Notes under the pieces: generated by a model
What the model saw: only the letters and a program-made list of their open reading frames with translations
Databases searched by the model: none
Told to the model about the DNA's origin: nothing
Translations under genes and position numbers: made by a program
Shown: piece after piece, positions 33,353 to 42,921 of the stretch
Layout: every line of letters begins with the position of its first letter
Numbering within the stretch: position 1 is the stretch's first letter
Source: Microbacterium sp. RURRCA19A
GTDB taxonomy: Bacteria > Actinomycetota > Actinomycetes > Actinomycetales > Microbacteriaceae
Reading direction: 5' to 3'
DNA: 64,000 bases
Assembly: GCF_900156455.1 (NCBI RefSeq)
Contig: NZ_FTNQ01000001.1
Coordinates: forward strand, 372,001-436,000

Positions 33353-34489
33353 ATGAGCACTTTTCGTCGACGTCTGATCTCGGCCGCGATCACGATGGGC
33401 CTCGTGGCCGGGTCGGTACTGGTTCCCGCCGCCGCGAATGCAGCTTCGTCCTATCCGGTGGCGGACGGGCCGATCTACATCCGATTCGAATGCGGCGCCT
33501 CGGCGACGATGGTTCTGTCGTTCTCGCTCAAGGACGGCTCGGGCGGCTCGGGCTCGGGCGACGCCCAGCTCTACGCCCACCACTTCCAGGAGCGGCAGCA
33601 GGAAGCCTCGAGCATCAAGACATTCCACTACCCGGGGGAATACACGTGGGAGGTCCCGCTGACCTACTTCGACGAAGTGATCTGGCAGCTGGGAGTCACC
33701 GGCGGTGACGCGTTCACCGATGCGTACTTCGCCCTGCTGCCGGAGGACTGCTGGAGCCCCTTCCAGGACGTCCCCTACAACGCGAGCTTCTACAAGGAGA
33801 TCCGGTGGATGGCCGAGACCGGCATCTCCACCGGCTACCCGCTGCCGCCCAGCACGGGGGAGAACGACCCGTACAGCCCCTATCTTCCGCGCCAGGAGTA
33901 CCGCCCCTTCGGCTCGGTGACCCGCGACGCCATGGCGGCGTTCCTCTACCGGTTCGCGGGGTCGCCGGAGGTTTCCGTCGACGGCCCCTCGCCGTTCGTG
34001 GACGTTCCCAAGAGCCACCCGTTCTACAAGCAGATCCTGTGGCTCAAGAATTCGGGGGTGAGTACCGGATGGCCGTCGGGAAACGGGCGCGAGTACCGGC
34101 CCGCCAGCCCGATCACCCGGGACGCGATGGCGGCCTTCCTCCAGCGCATGCTCGGTGACGCACTCCCGCCGGAGAGCACGCCTGCCACTTCGCCCTTCAC
34201 CGACGTCGCCAAAGATGGCCCGTTCTACGATGCGATCAGCTGGCTCTCGCAGAAGGGCATCTCCACGGGCTGGCCCGCGGCCGGCGGCAAGAAGGAATTC
34301 CGCCCGTACGAGAACATCACCCGGGATGCTATGGCCGCGTTCCTCTACCGCACCGCCGGCCTGTTCCAGAACCAGTCCCGCCGATCGGTCTCCGGCGGCG
34401 CGGAATTCACGGCGCCCATCGCATCGCTCCCCCTGGGAGCCGACATCGCGGGGCTCTCGGAAGCCGCTGAGGTACCGCTCGGCCGCTGA
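33353..34489 (+). CDS. secreted protein with three SLH-like repeats
   Basis: A 378-residue exported protein. The signal peptide (1-30) ends in ANAASS. After a unique domain (about 32-135) there are three repeats of the pattern PF-x-DV...FY..I.W....G-x-STG(W/Y)....RP...(V/I)TRDAMAAFLYR, at about 138-210, 215-275 and 282-348. This is the actinobacterial variant of S-layer homology domains, thought to hold proteins on the cell wall. A role in surface anchoring or cell-wall binding is likely; no enzymatic domain is seen. The ATG at 33353 gives the best signal peptide; two upstream in-frame ATGs exist. Confidence 0.85.
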   Translation: MSTFRRRLISAAITMGLVAGSVLVPAAANAASSYPVADGPIYIRFECGASATMVLSFSLKDGSGGSGSGDAQLYAHHFQERQQEASSIKTFHYPGEYTWEVPLTYFDEVIWQLGVTGGDAFTDAYFALLPEDCWSPFQDVPYNASFYKEIRWMAETGISTGYPLPPSTGENDPYSPYLPRQEYRPFGSVTRDAMAAFLYRFAGSPEVSVDGPSPFVDVPKSHPFYKQILWLKNSGVSTGWPSGNGREYRPASPITRDAMAAFLQRMLGDALPPESTPATSPFTDVAKDGPFYDAISWLSQKGISTGWPAAGGKKEFRPYENITRDAMAAFLYRTAGLFQNQSRRSVSGGAEFTAPIASLPLGADIAGLSEAAEVPLGR

Positions 34490-34513
34490 GATCCGGCACG
34501 GGCGAGCTCGATC

Positions 34514-34550
34514 GCTGCCCGCGGGGGAGTCCTACTTCACCGCGGGCAGC
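34514..34550. terminator. bidirectional terminator overlapping the ppgK stop codon
   Basis: GCTGCCCGCGG (34514-34524) pairs with CCGCGGGCAGC (34540-34550). The loop contains the ppgK stop codon. It separates the convergent SLH and ppgK genes. Confidence 0.7.
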
Positions 34551-35317
34551 GCCTCGGGCACCGGCACAGCCAGCGACGCCGCGCCGATGATGCCCGCGTT
34601 GTTGCGGTGCTTCGCCGGGACGATCGGGGCGCGCAGCTTCAGCAGCGGCAGGAACTCCTCGGAGTGCTTCGACACCCCGCCGCCGACCACGATGAGGTCG
34701 GGGCTGAAGAGGAACTCGACGTAGTCGTAGTACCACTGCAGACGCTTCGCCCACTTCTCCCACGACAGCTCGTCGCGCTCCATCGCGGAGTAGGCGGCGT
34801 AGCCCTCGGCATCCTTCTTGTGCTCGGCGCGCTGAAGGTGACCCAGCTCGCTGTTCGGGATGAGGACGCCGTCGTAGATCATGGCGGACCCGATGCCGGT
34901 GCCGAGGGTCGTGAGGATCACGAGGCCGTTCACGCCCTTGGCGGCGCCGTATCGCACCTCGGCGATGCCCGCCACGTCGGCGTCGTTGGCGAAGTGGATG
35001 TCACGGGACAGGCCCTGCTCGAAGAACTTCTCGGCCTCGAAGCCGATCCACGACGAGGCCACGTTCGCGGCAGACAGCGTCCGACCGTTCTTCACGATCG
35101 CGGGGAACGCCACGCCGAGCGGCAGGTCGTCCGGCGCCTCCAGCGTCTGGAGCACCTCCTTGACCGCCGCCAGAACGTCCGCGGGCTCCGCGCCCTTCGG
35201 AGTGGAGACCTTCACCCGGTCGCTGATGAGCTCACCGGCATCCAGGTCGACGATTCCCGCCTTGATCCCGGTTCCGCCGATGTCCACTCCGACCGCACGC
35301 GACGCATTCGTTGCCAT
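34532..35317 (-). CDS. ppgK: polyphosphate glucokinase (ROK family)
   Basis: Phosphorylates glucose with polyphosphate (and often ATP) as donor. The 261-residue product has the phosphate-binding GVDIGGTGIKAGIVD at the N-terminus, the adenosine/phosphate loop TTLGTGIGSAM, the NSELGHL active-site segment, and the PPGK-specific WAKRLQWYYDYVEFLFSPD stretch. The ROK zinc-binding Cys cluster is absent, as in other polyphosphate glucokinases. The ATG is preceded by GGAGGGT and by TAGGCT (minus strand, 35325-35330). It diverges from the SPOR-like/glnA2 genes. Confidence 0.92.
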   Translation of the reverse strand: MATNASRAVGVDIGGTGIKAGIVDLDAGELISDRVKVSTPKGAEPADVLAAVKEVLQTLEAPDDLPLGVAFPAIVKNGRTLSAANVASSWIGFEAEKFFEQGLSRDIHFANDADVAGIAEVRYGAAKGVNGLVILTTLGTGIGSAMIYDGVLIPNSELGHLQRAEHKKDAEGYAAYSAMERDELSWEKWAKRLQWYYDYVEFLFSPDLIVVGGGVSKHSEEFLPLLKLRAPIVPAKHRNNAGIIGAASLAVPVPEALPAVK

Positions 35318-35415
35318 ACCCTCCAGCCTATCCAGGCTGACGGCCCGGATCAGTAGGATCGGGAGAGCGCCCGCCAGACGTCCGCTGCGGAGCGAGACCC
35401 ACGCAAGGAGCGATC

Positions 35416-35622
35416 GTGAGCGACGAGAATCAGAAGTACTGGTACAACCTCGAGACCGGTCAGGTCGAGCAGGGCTACGAGTCGCCGGCGATCGACCGCG
35501 CGGGCCCCTTCGACACCGCCGAAGAAGCCGCGCGCGCCCCCCAGCTGATGAAGGAACGTTCGAAGAAGTGGGCCGAAGACGACGCCCGCGACTCCGACTG
35601 GGGCTCCGGCTCCGGCCGCTGA
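35416..35622 (+). CDS. small SPOR-like protein upstream of glnA2
   Basis: A 68-residue hydrophilic protein starting MSDENQKYWYNLETGQVEQG and ending in a Gly/Ser tail. The YWYNLETGQVE...RAGPFDTAEEA pattern resembles one SPOR-like unit and is found in this position in related actinobacteria. Function is unknown; there is no membrane helix, so it is not a typical cell-division SPOR protein. AAGGAG (35405-35410) precedes the GTG. The glnA2 gene follows after 27 bp and is probably cotranscribed. TAGGAT (35354-35359) is a plausible -10 element. Confidence 0.8.
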   Translation: MSDENQKYWYNLETGQVEQGYESPAIDRAGPFDTAEEAARAPQLMKERSKKWAEDDARDSDWGSGSGR

Positions 35623-35649
35623 TCCCGCCCACCGAGAACGAGGAGAACG

Positions 35650-36990
35650 ATGGACAAGCAGCGCGATTTCGTCCTGCGGACGATCGAGGAACGCGGCGTG
35701 AAGTTCGTGCGCCTGTGGTTCACCGACGTCGTCGGAACCCTGAAGTCGGTGGCGATCGCGCCGGCCGAGGTCGAGGGCGCCTTCAGTGAGGGCCTGGGCT
35801 TCGACGGCTCGGCCATCGAGGGTCTCACCCGCTCGTACGAGTCCGACCTGCTCGCCCACCCCGACCCGACGACGTTCCAGATCCTGCCGTGGCGCGGCGA
35901 GATCGACCCGACGGCACGCATGTTCTGCGACATCACCACGCCCGACGGTCAGCCCGCCGTGGCCGACCCGCGGCACGTCCTCAAGCGCACGCTCGCGAAG
36001 GCGGCCGATGCCGGGTTCACGTTCTACACGCACCCCGAGATCGAGTTCTACCTGCTGAAGTCGTCGCAGCTCGGTCCCGACGGGCGCCCCGAGCCCGTCG
36101 ACTCGGCCGGCTACTTCGACAATGTGCCCGGCGGCACGGCGCACGACTTCCGTCGCCGATCGGTGCGCATGCTGGAGGACCTCGGGATCTCCGTCGAGTT
36201 CAGCCACCACGAGGGCGGTCCCGGTCAGAACGAGATCGATCTGCGCTACGCCGACGCCCTCACCACGGCCGACAACATCATGACGTTCCGCACGGTCGTC
36301 AAGGAGGTCGCGATCGAGCAGGGCGTGTACGCCACGTTCATGCCGAAGCCCCTGAGCGGCCAGCCCGGCAGCGGCATGCACACGCACATGTCGCTCTTCG
36401 AGGGCGACATGAACGCCTTCTACGAAGAGGGCGGCCAGTACCAGTTGTCGAAGGTCGGACGCCAGTTCATCGCGGGGCTCCTGCGTCACGCCAACGAGAT
36501 CTCGGCCGTCACGAACCAGTTCGTCAACTCGTACAAGCGCCTGTGGGGTGGCGACGAGGCACCCAGCTTCATCTGCTGGGGCCACAACAACCGCTCCGCC
36601 CTGGTGCGCGTGCCCTTGTACAAGCCGAACAAGGGCCAGTCCACGCGGGTCGAGTACCGCGCCCTCGACTCGGCGGCGAACCCGTACCTGTCGTACGCGC
36701 TGATGCTCGCGGCGGGCCTGAAGGGCATCGAAGAGGGCTACGAGCTGCCCCCCGAGGCCGAAGACAACGTGTGGTCGCTCACCGACGCCGAGCGCCGCGC
36801 CCTGGGCTACGCGCCGCTGCCGGCGAGCCTCGACCACGCCCTCGAGTACCTCGAAGAATCCGAGCTGGTCGCCGAGACGCTGGGGGAGCAGGTCTTCAAG
36901 TACGTGCTGCTGAACAAGCGCCGCGAATGGCAGCAGTACCGCGCACAGGTCACGCCCTTCGAGCTGCAGAGCAACCTCGAGGCGCTCTGA
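35650..36990 (+). CDS. glnA2: glutamine synthetase, type I (GlnA2-like)
   Basis: A 446-residue GSI-alpha type synthetase or related glutamyl-polyamine-type ligase. The beta-grasp and catalytic domains are complete: GLGFDGSAIEGLTRSYESD, the metal ligands in HPEIEFYLL and EVEFSHHEGGPGQNEIDL-type segments, KPLSGQPGSGMHTHMS, and NSYKRL. The usual adenylylation loop Tyr motif of GSI-beta is not seen: the equivalent region reads EGYELPPEAEDNVWSL. In Mycobacterium the gene next to glnE is also glnA2. Some actinobacterial GlnA2/GlnA3 proteins use polyamines rather than ammonium, so the substrate is open. AGGAGAACG precedes the ATG. Confidence 0.9.
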   Translation: MDKQRDFVLRTIEERGVKFVRLWFTDVVGTLKSVAIAPAEVEGAFSEGLGFDGSAIEGLTRSYESDLLAHPDPTTFQILPWRGEIDPTARMFCDITTPDGQPAVADPRHVLKRTLAKAADAGFTFYTHPEIEFYLLKSSQLGPDGRPEPVDSAGYFDNVPGGTAHDFRRRSVRMLEDLGISVEFSHHEGGPGQNEIDLRYADALTTADNIMTFRTVVKEVAIEQGVYATFMPKPLSGQPGSGMHTHMSLFEGDMNAFYEEGGQYQLSKVGRQFIAGLLRHANEISAVTNQFVNSYKRLWGGDEAPSFICWGHNNRSALVRVPLYKPNKGQSTRVEYRALDSAANPYLSYALMLAAGLKGIEEGYELPPEAEDNVWSLTDAERRALGYAPLPASLDHALEYLEESELVAETLGEQVFKYVLLNKRREWQQYRAQVTPFELQSNLEAL

Positions 36991-36997
36991 CCGGGCC

Positions 36998-39991
36998 GTG
37001 ATGATCTCGGGCGATCGATCGACGGCGCTCACCGCCCTGGCCCGCACCGGCTTCTCGCGTCTCGCGGAAGCCGATGCGGGTCTGGGCGAGCTCGAGCAGC
37101 TGACGGCTGCCGGACGGGCGGATGTCATGGCGCTGGCGCAGCGCGTGGCCGACCCCGACCGTGCCCTCTCGGCGCTCCTGCAGATCGCACGGCGCGATCC
37201 GGACGCAATCCGCTCCGCCGCGGCGGATGCGGGCACCTGGCGCGCCCTGTGGGACATCGTGGGCGCCTCGGACGGGTTCGCGGAGTTCTACCTGCGACAC
37301 CCCGACGAGATCGCGCATCTCGCCGGTGCGGGACTGACGGTCCCGGACGAGCACCTGATGCGCACCGAGCTGCTGGCATCCGTCGGTGACGTCGAGGGAT
37401 TCGCCGCCGACGCGACGGATGCCGCGTGGGTCGCGCTGCGCGCGCGCTATCGGCGTCTGCTCGCACGGATCGCCGCCTACGATCTGGGCCAGGACGACTC
37501 GGCGGCGGCGATCGACGTCGTCTCCGCATCGCTCGCGGATCTCGCGGGCGCCGCCCTGGAGGCGTCTCTCAGCGTCGCCCGGTCGCGCGTCGCGGGCACC
37601 GGCCCGGCCGCGTTCCCGCGCGCTCAGGTCGCCGCGACCCGGTTCGCGATCATCGCGATGGGGAAGACCGGCGCGCGCGAGTTGAACTACGTCAGCGACG
37701 TGGACGTGATCTTCGTCGGCGGCACCTCCGACGAAGACGTGGTCTCCGAGGCTCGCGCGATCGACATCGGCACCCGGCTCGCGGTGCAGACGATGCGCGG
37801 CATCTCCGGCCCGGAGATCGAGCCCCCACTGTGGGAGGTCGACCCGAACCTCCGGCCCGAGGGCAAGCAGGGGGCGCTCGTCCGCAGCCTCGGCGCCCAC
37901 GAGCAGTACTACGCGCGATGGGCGAAGAGCTGGGAGTTCCAGGCACTGCTCAAGGCGCGGGCCATCGCCGGCGACGCCGCTCTCGGCGCGGAGTACATCG
38001 CCGCCGTGCAGCCCCTGGTGTGGCAGAGCGCCGCCCGCGAGAACTTCGTCGAGGGCGTGCAGCGCATGCGCGAGCGGGTCACCGACCACATCCCGGCGAG
38101 CGAAGTGAACCGTCAGGTGAAGCTCGGTCCGGGTGGCATCCGGGATGTCGAGTTCACCGTGCAGCTGCTGCAGCTCGTCCACGGACTCACCGACGAACGC
38201 ATCCGTCAGCGCGGGACGTTGGAGGCTCTCGACGCGCTCGTCGCCGAGGGGTACATCGGTCGCAGCGAAGCCGAGGCCTTCGGCCGCGACTACCGTCTGC
38301 TGCGTCTTATCGAGCATCGGCTGCAGCTCCGCGGCCTGCGTCGCACGGCCCTGCTCCCCGAGAAGGACGACGATCTCCGCGTCCTCGCGCGGGCCACCGG
38401 ACTCGCGGACTCCGCCGCGGGCGTGCAGACCGCGTGGGAGAGCATCAAGCGCGAGGTGCGCGACATCCACGTCCGCCTGTTCTACCGGCCGCTGTTGTCG
38501 GCCGTGGCGGCGCTGCCCGAGGGCGAGCGGACCCTCTCCACCGAGCAGGCACGCGACCGTCTCGCCGCCATCGGCTTCCGCGACCCGGCGGGTGCGCTGC
38601 GCCACATCGCGGCGCTCACCAGCGGCCTGAGTCGCAAGGCGACCATCCAGCGGCACCTGATGCCGATCATGATCCGGTGGTTCGCCGACGGCGTCGACCC
38701 CGACTACGGCCTTCTGGTCTTCCGCCGCATCAGCGAGCGCCTGGGCAACACCCCGTGGTTCCTGCGGATGCTGCGCGACTCGGCCGGCGCCGCAGAGAGC
38801 CTCACCCGCGTGCTGTCGGGGTCGCGCTACATCGGCGAGCTGATGGAGTGGATCCCCGAGTCGGTCGCGTGGCTCGATGACGACGCGCTCCTGCGTCCCC
38901 GCTCGGGAGCGGCCCTCCAGGAGGAGGCGCGGGCCATTCAGACCCGTTGGGACGACATCGACGGCGCCATGCGCTCGGTGCGCGCGCTCCGACGACGCGA
39001 GATGCTGCGCGTCGCGATGGCGGCGGTCCTCGAGGTCGTCTCGCTCGAGGAGCTCTCGGACGCCCTGACGACGATCACCGAGGTGACGATCCAGGCGACG
39101 CTGCGCGCGGTCCGGCGCGAGGTCGTCCCGCCCGAGGACGACGCCCTCGACTTCTCCGTCATCGCGATGGGACGCTTCGGCGGTCGCGAGATCGGCTTCG
39201 GCTCGGATGCCGACGTGATGTACGTCTATCGCGCGAACGGCATCGACCCCCAGCGCGCGAGCCAGCTGGCCCTGAAACTCGTCGCCGGCCTCCGGGAGCA
39301 CTCGGAGGACCACCGCCTCCCGCTCGACCTCGACGCGGAGCTGCGACCCGAGGGGCGCAGCGGTCCGCTGGCGCGCTCGCTCGAGGCCTACGCCGAGTAC
39401 TACCGGCGGTGGTCGCTGTCGTGGGAGGCGCAGGCCCTGCTGCGCGCCCGCGGGGTCGCCGGCAGCGTCAAGCTCATCGCCGACTTCCTGGCCCTCGCCG
39501 ACGACGTGCGCTACCCGGCGAACGCCGACCCGAACGGATTGCGGGAGATCCGCCGCATCAAGGCACGGGTCGAGAACGAGCGCCTGCCGCAGGGAGCCGA
39601 TCCCGCCCGGCACCTCAAGCTCGGTCCCGGCTCGATCAGCGACGTCGAGTGGCTGGTGCAGATCCTCCAACTCCAGCACGCGCGGGCGGTTCCGGCGATG
39701 CGGACGACGTCGACCCTGGACGCGCTGCAGGCGGCCGTGGAGGCGGGGCTCATCGCTTCGGACGCGGCGGAGAAGCTCGCGGCATCCTGGCACCTCGCCA
39801 GCCGCCTGCGCTCGGCCAACACCCTGTTGTCGGGGCAGACGAGCGACGTGCTGCCCGCCGACCGTGCGCGGCTCGACGGCATCGGGCGGATCCTCGAGTA
39901 CCCGCCCCACTCGGCCACCCAGGTCGAAGAGGACTATCTCGGTGCCACGCGACGGGCCCGCCGCGTGTTCGAGAAGCTCTTCTACGGGTGA
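36998..39991 (+). CDS. glnE: bifunctional glutamine synthetase adenylyltransferase/deadenylase
   Basis: Adds AMP to, or removes it from, glutamine synthetase to match activity to nitrogen supply. The 997-residue protein has two nucleotidyltransferase domains: the N-terminal adenylyl-removing domain with ELNYVSDVDVIFVGG (about 228-242) and the C-terminal adenylyl-transfer domain with EIGFGSDADVMYVY (about 731-744), each followed by a helical GlnD-like domain. It begins 7 bp after glnA2 (GTG 36998, or ATG 37001) and is surely cotranscribed. Its target is probably GlnA1 at 42922-44346, which has the adenylylation Tyr. Confidence 0.95.
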   Translation: MMISGDRSTALTALARTGFSRLAEADAGLGELEQLTAAGRADVMALAQRVADPDRALSALLQIARRDPDAIRSAAADAGTWRALWDIVGASDGFAEFYLRHPDEIAHLAGAGLTVPDEHLMRTELLASVGDVEGFAADATDAAWVALRARYRRLLARIAAYDLGQDDSAAAIDVVSASLADLAGAALEASLSVARSRVAGTGPAAFPRAQVAATRFAIIAMGKTGARELNYVSDVDVIFVGGTSDEDVVSEARAIDIGTRLAVQTMRGISGPEIEPPLWEVDPNLRPEGKQGALVRSLGAHEQYYARWAKSWEFQALLKARAIAGDAALGAEYIAAVQPLVWQSAARENFVEGVQRMRERVTDHIPASEVNRQVKLGPGGIRDVEFTVQLLQLVHGLTDERIRQRGTLEALDALVAEGYIGRSEAEAFGRDYRLLRLIEHRLQLRGLRRTALLPEKDDDLRVLARATGLADSAAGVQTAWESIKREVRDIHVRLFYRPLLSAVAALPEGERTLSTEQARDRLAAIGFRDPAGALRHIAALTSGLSRKATIQRHLMPIMIRWFADGVDPDYGLLVFRRISERLGNTPWFLRMLRDSAGAAESLTRVLSGSRYIGELMEWIPESVAWLDDDALLRPRSGAALQEEARAIQTRWDDIDGAMRSVRALRRREMLRVAMAAVLEVVSLEELSDALTTITEVTIQATLRAVRREVVPPEDDALDFSVIAMGRFGGREIGFGSDADVMYVYRANGIDPQRASQLALKLVAGLREHSEDHRLPLDLDAELRPEGRSGPLARSLEAYAEYYRRWSLSWEAQALLRARGVAGSVKLIADFLALADDVRYPANADPNGLREIRRIKARVENERLPQGADPARHLKLGPGSISDVEWLVQILQLQHARAVPAMRTTSTLDALQAAVEAGLIASDAAEKLAASWHLASRLRSANTLLSGQTSDVLPADRARLDGIGRILEYPPHSATQVEEDYLGATRRARRVFEKLFYG

Positions 39992-39997
39992 TCGACC

Positions 39998-41692
39998 TCA
40001 GGATGCCAGGAGTCGCTCGCGCACCTCGCGGCGCAGCACCTTCCCGATGAGCGAACGGGGCAGGTCGTCGACGACGACCACCCGCCGCGGGACCTTGTAG
40101 GACGCCAGTCGCGACTTGCAGTAGTCGCGGATCGCCTCCGGTTCGATCTCGACGCCATCGCGCACGACGATCGCGGCCGCCACGTCTTCGCCTCCGCGGG
40201 GCTTCGGGAGAGCGACGACGGCCGCACCCTCGATGTCGGGGTGCGACACCAGGACGTCCTCGACTTCGCTGGGCGAGACGTTGAAGCCGCCGGTGATGAT
40301 GATCTCCTTCAACCGGTCGACGATCGTGACGAAGCCGTCGGTGGACACCGAGGCGATGTCGCCGGTACGCAGCCACCCGCCGTCGAGAAGCGTCGCTGCC
40401 GTGTCGGTCGGCCGGTTCCAGTAGCCCTCGAACACCTGCGGGCCGCGCAGCAGCAGCTCACCGGACTCACCGAGAGGAAGGTCCTTCTCGGGATCGTCGG
40501 GGTCGACCACCCGGATGTCGGTGCTGGGGAACGGCACTCCCACGGTGCCGGGGCGCCGCGACGGTCCGATCGGGTTGCCCAGCGCGACGGGCGACGACTC
40601 GGTCATGCCGTAGCCCTCCACCAGCAACCCACCGGTCGCCGTCTCCCAGCGGTCGACGGTCGCCACCGGCAGGCTCATCGCCCCCGAGATCGCGAAGCGG
40701 ACCGTCGAGAGGTCGAGCGTGCCGCGGGAGGCGGCGCGCGCGAGCTGGTCGTAGATGGGCGGAACCGCCGGGAGGAACGTCGGCGGGCTCTTCTTGACCG
40801 CGGATGCCACGAGGTCGAGGTCGTACTTGGGGAACAGCACGAGCTTCGCACCGATGCTCATCGCGAACGTCAGGCAGAGGGTGAGCCCGTACGCGTGGAA
40901 GAGCGGGAGGACGCCGTAGAACGTCTCCTCGCCGTCGTGGAGGCCCGGTACCCACGCGCGGCCCTGCATCGCGTTCGCGCGAAGGTTCCGGTGCGTCAGG
41001 ATCGCGCCCTTCGGCGTCCCCGTCGTTCCGCTGGTGTACTGCAGCAGCGCGATGTCGTCGAGGAGCGGCCCCTCGTGCTTGCGGGAGAGCTTTCCGTGGG
41101 TGAGGAGCTTCTCCCACGCGATCGGTCGCTTCGACGAGGGCTCGGCCGTCAGCTGCGCGCGGGACTCACGGGCCTTCTTCACCGGCAGCCGCAGCGCCAT
41201 GCGCGTGCCGAACGGCATCGCCCGGGTGATGTCCACCGCGACGATGTGCGGGAGCGCGAGATCCGAGGGGAAGTCGGCGACGAGGTCGGCCACCTTGTCC
41301 CAGACGATCGCGAAGGTCGCGCCGTGATCCTCGAACTGGTGCCGCAGCTCGCGCGCGGTGTACAGCGGGTTGTGCTCGATCACGATCGCCCCGAGCCGCA
41401 GCGCCGCGTAGAACGCGACCACGTGCTGAGGGCAGTTCGGCAGCACGAGCGCGACCCGGTCTCCCGCCTTGAGACCCAGACGGCGCAGGCCCTCGGCCGC
41501 GCGGGCGATCTGGTCGCCCAGCTCGCGGTAGGTCGTCTGCGCACCGAAGAACTCCAGCGCGACGCCCTTGCCGTATCGGTGGACGGAGTCCGCGATCATC
41601 TCGGGCAGCGTCTGCGAGGGCTCGTCGATGTCGTGCGGCACGCCCTCGGCGTACGAGCTCAGCCACGGACGCGACGCGTAAGGGGAGGTCAT
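39998..41692 (-). CDS. long-chain fatty acid-CoA ligase (FadD-like)
   Basis: Activates fatty acids as acyl-AMP and then acyl-CoA. The 564-residue ANL-superfamily enzyme has the P-loop YTSGTTGTPKGA, the A5-type VEGYGMTESSPV, the hinge and A7/A8 TGDIA and RLKEIIITGGFNVSPSEVE, and the C-terminal catalytic Lys in RSLIGKVLRRE. GGGGAGGTC on the plus strand next to the start is a hint of a CCTCCCC complement rather than a ribosome site, so translation initiation is unclear. It converges with glnE, which ends 6 bp away. Confidence 0.92.
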   Translation of the reverse strand: MTSPYASRPWLSSYAEGVPHDIDEPSQTLPEMIADSVHRYGKGVALEFFGAQTTYRELGDQIARAAEGLRRLGLKAGDRVALVLPNCPQHVVAFYAALRLGAIVIEHNPLYTARELRHQFEDHGATFAIVWDKVADLVADFPSDLALPHIVAVDITRAMPFGTRMALRLPVKKARESRAQLTAEPSSKRPIAWEKLLTHGKLSRKHEGPLLDDIALLQYTSGTTGTPKGAILTHRNLRANAMQGRAWVPGLHDGEETFYGVLPLFHAYGLTLCLTFAMSIGAKLVLFPKYDLDLVASAVKKSPPTFLPAVPPIYDQLARAASRGTLDLSTVRFAISGAMSLPVATVDRWETATGGLLVEGYGMTESSPVALGNPIGPSRRPGTVGVPFPSTDIRVVDPDDPEKDLPLGESGELLLRGPQVFEGYWNRPTDTAATLLDGGWLRTGDIASVSTDGFVTIVDRLKEIIITGGFNVSPSEVEDVLVSHPDIEGAAVVALPKPRGGEDVAAAIVVRDGVEIEPEAIRDYCKSRLASYKVPRRVVVVDDLPRSLIGKVLRREVRERLLAS

Positions 41693-41800
41693 GGCATCCA
41701 TCCTTCCCGACGCCACCGACACGCGAGCAGCGCGACGCCTGTGCGGATGCCGAGAAGCCGGGACCTTCCGTGCGTCGAGGGAGCGGCCTAGCCTGTCGGC

Positions 41801-42115
41801 ATGTGTCGCAACATCGTCCCTCTCCACAACTTCGAGCCGCCGGCGTCCGACGACGAGTGCCACGACGCGGCTCTGCAGTTCGTGCGGAAGATCACGGGGA
41901 CGACGAAGCCCTCCCGCGCGAACCAGGAAGTGTTCGACCGCGCCGTCGACGAGGTCGCCGCGGCCACCCGCCGGCTGCTCGATGACCTCGTCACCGCGGC
42001 GCCACCGAAGACGCGCGAGGTCGAGGCGGCGAAGCGCCAGGCGCGGTCCGCCGATCGTTACGAAGCGATCCGCGTGTTCCAGGAGCAGAAGCGCGCCGCG
42101 CGCTCGGCATCCTGA
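41801..42115 (+). CDS. DUF2277 family protein
   Basis: A 104-residue protein that starts MCRNIVPLHNFEPPAS and has the helix-rich QFVRKITGTTKPSRANQEVF segment typical of DUF2277. Members are short, all-alpha, often described as DNA-binding-like, with no proven role. TAGCCT (41789-41794) six bases before the ATG suggests a leaderless message. It converges with the lipoprotein gene, 6 bp away. Confidence 0.92.
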   Translation: MCRNIVPLHNFEPPASDDECHDAALQFVRKITGTTKPSRANQEVFDRAVDEVAAATRRLLDDLVTAAPPKTREVEAAKRQARSADRYEAIRVFQEQKRAARSAS

Positions 42116-42121
42116 TCCGGA

Positions 42122-42766
42122 TCATCCCTCCGCGAAGCGCTCGAACAGGGGAGTGGCATCCGGGCTCTCCAGATCCGGGATGCCATTGTCGCTCGGCACC
42201 GCGGTGAGGGGGCCGCGCAGCTGGTCGAGGAGCGCGCCGGCATCGCCGGGTTCGCATGTGGACGTCGCACGGAGCTCCAGCACGTCGATCGCGCCCTCGG
42301 CGGGATTCGCCGGAACCATGTCGACATCCAGACGCGACACCTTCGCCTCCGGCTTCCCCGCCATGATCACGATGTTCTCGATCCCCTCCCCGTACGTCGG
42401 CGTCGGCGCAAGCTGCCACCCGTTCTCCGACAACCACGAACGAAGCTGTTCCATCCGCTGCGCACCCTGACCATCGAACGAGAAGCCCTCGGGGAGCTTG
42501 CGTCGCAGGAAGAACTGGTACCCGCCCTCGCACTGATCGGGAACGTCGCCGTACTCTCCGACACGCCAGTCTCCGTCGAAAATCTGCTTCTGCACATCGG
42601 CGACGGCCGCCTTGAACTCAAGGTTGACCGCGCGGGCGTCGTCGAATGCCTGCTCCGACCCGGGCTCTGCGGGCTCCTCGCCGCACGCCGTGAGCACGAG
42701 AACCATGGAAGCCACGAACACCGCCGCCAGCGCTGTTCGCTTCCGCCCACCCCTCAGGTCCTTCAC
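42122..42766 (-). CDS. lipoprotein of unknown function
   Basis: A 214-residue exported protein with a basic N-terminus, a hydrophobic core and a lipobox LTAC with Cys28, so it should be lipid-anchored on the outer face of the membrane. The mature part starts with an acidic linker and has a paired-Cys pattern (C59 and a later Cys in STCEPG). I do not recognise a family. The strong terminator of glnA1 lies just upstream, so it has its own promoter. Confidence 0.78.
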   Translation of the reverse strand: MKDLRGGRKRTALAAVFVASMVLVLTACGEEPAEPGSEQAFDDARAVNLEFKAAVADVQKQIFDGDWRVGEYGDVPDQCEGGYQFFLRRKLPEGFSFDGQGAQRMEQLRSWLSENGWQLAPTPTYGEGIENIVIMAGKPEAKVSRLDVDMVPANPAEGAIDVLELRATSTCEPGDAGALLDQLRGPLTAVPSDNGIPDLESPDATPLFERFAEG

Positions 42767-42862
42767 GCCGCCCCCTCTCGACCGATCCAGGATGCCGAAT
42801 CCCCGCGACCCTGGCCAACGACTGCCGCTCGCTGTCCGGAACGTCTAATATCCCGGGCACAA

Positions 42863-42908
42863 CGACGAAGCCCGCCCCCGCGAAACGGCGGGGACGGGCT
42901 TCGTCGTG
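42863..42908. terminator. terminator of glnA1
   Basis: ACGACGAAGCCCG (42863-42875) pairs with CGGGCTTCGTCGT (ending 42908), extended by CCCCGC/GCGGGG with a small bulge and a GAAA-type loop. It lies just downstream of the glnA1 stop on the minus strand. Confidence 0.85.
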
Positions 42909-42921
42909 GATGATCGGGCGA

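Noticed and set aside
36950..39910. Long open frame opposite glnE
   Set aside because: GlnE has both catalytic motifs and full length; the antisense frame has none.
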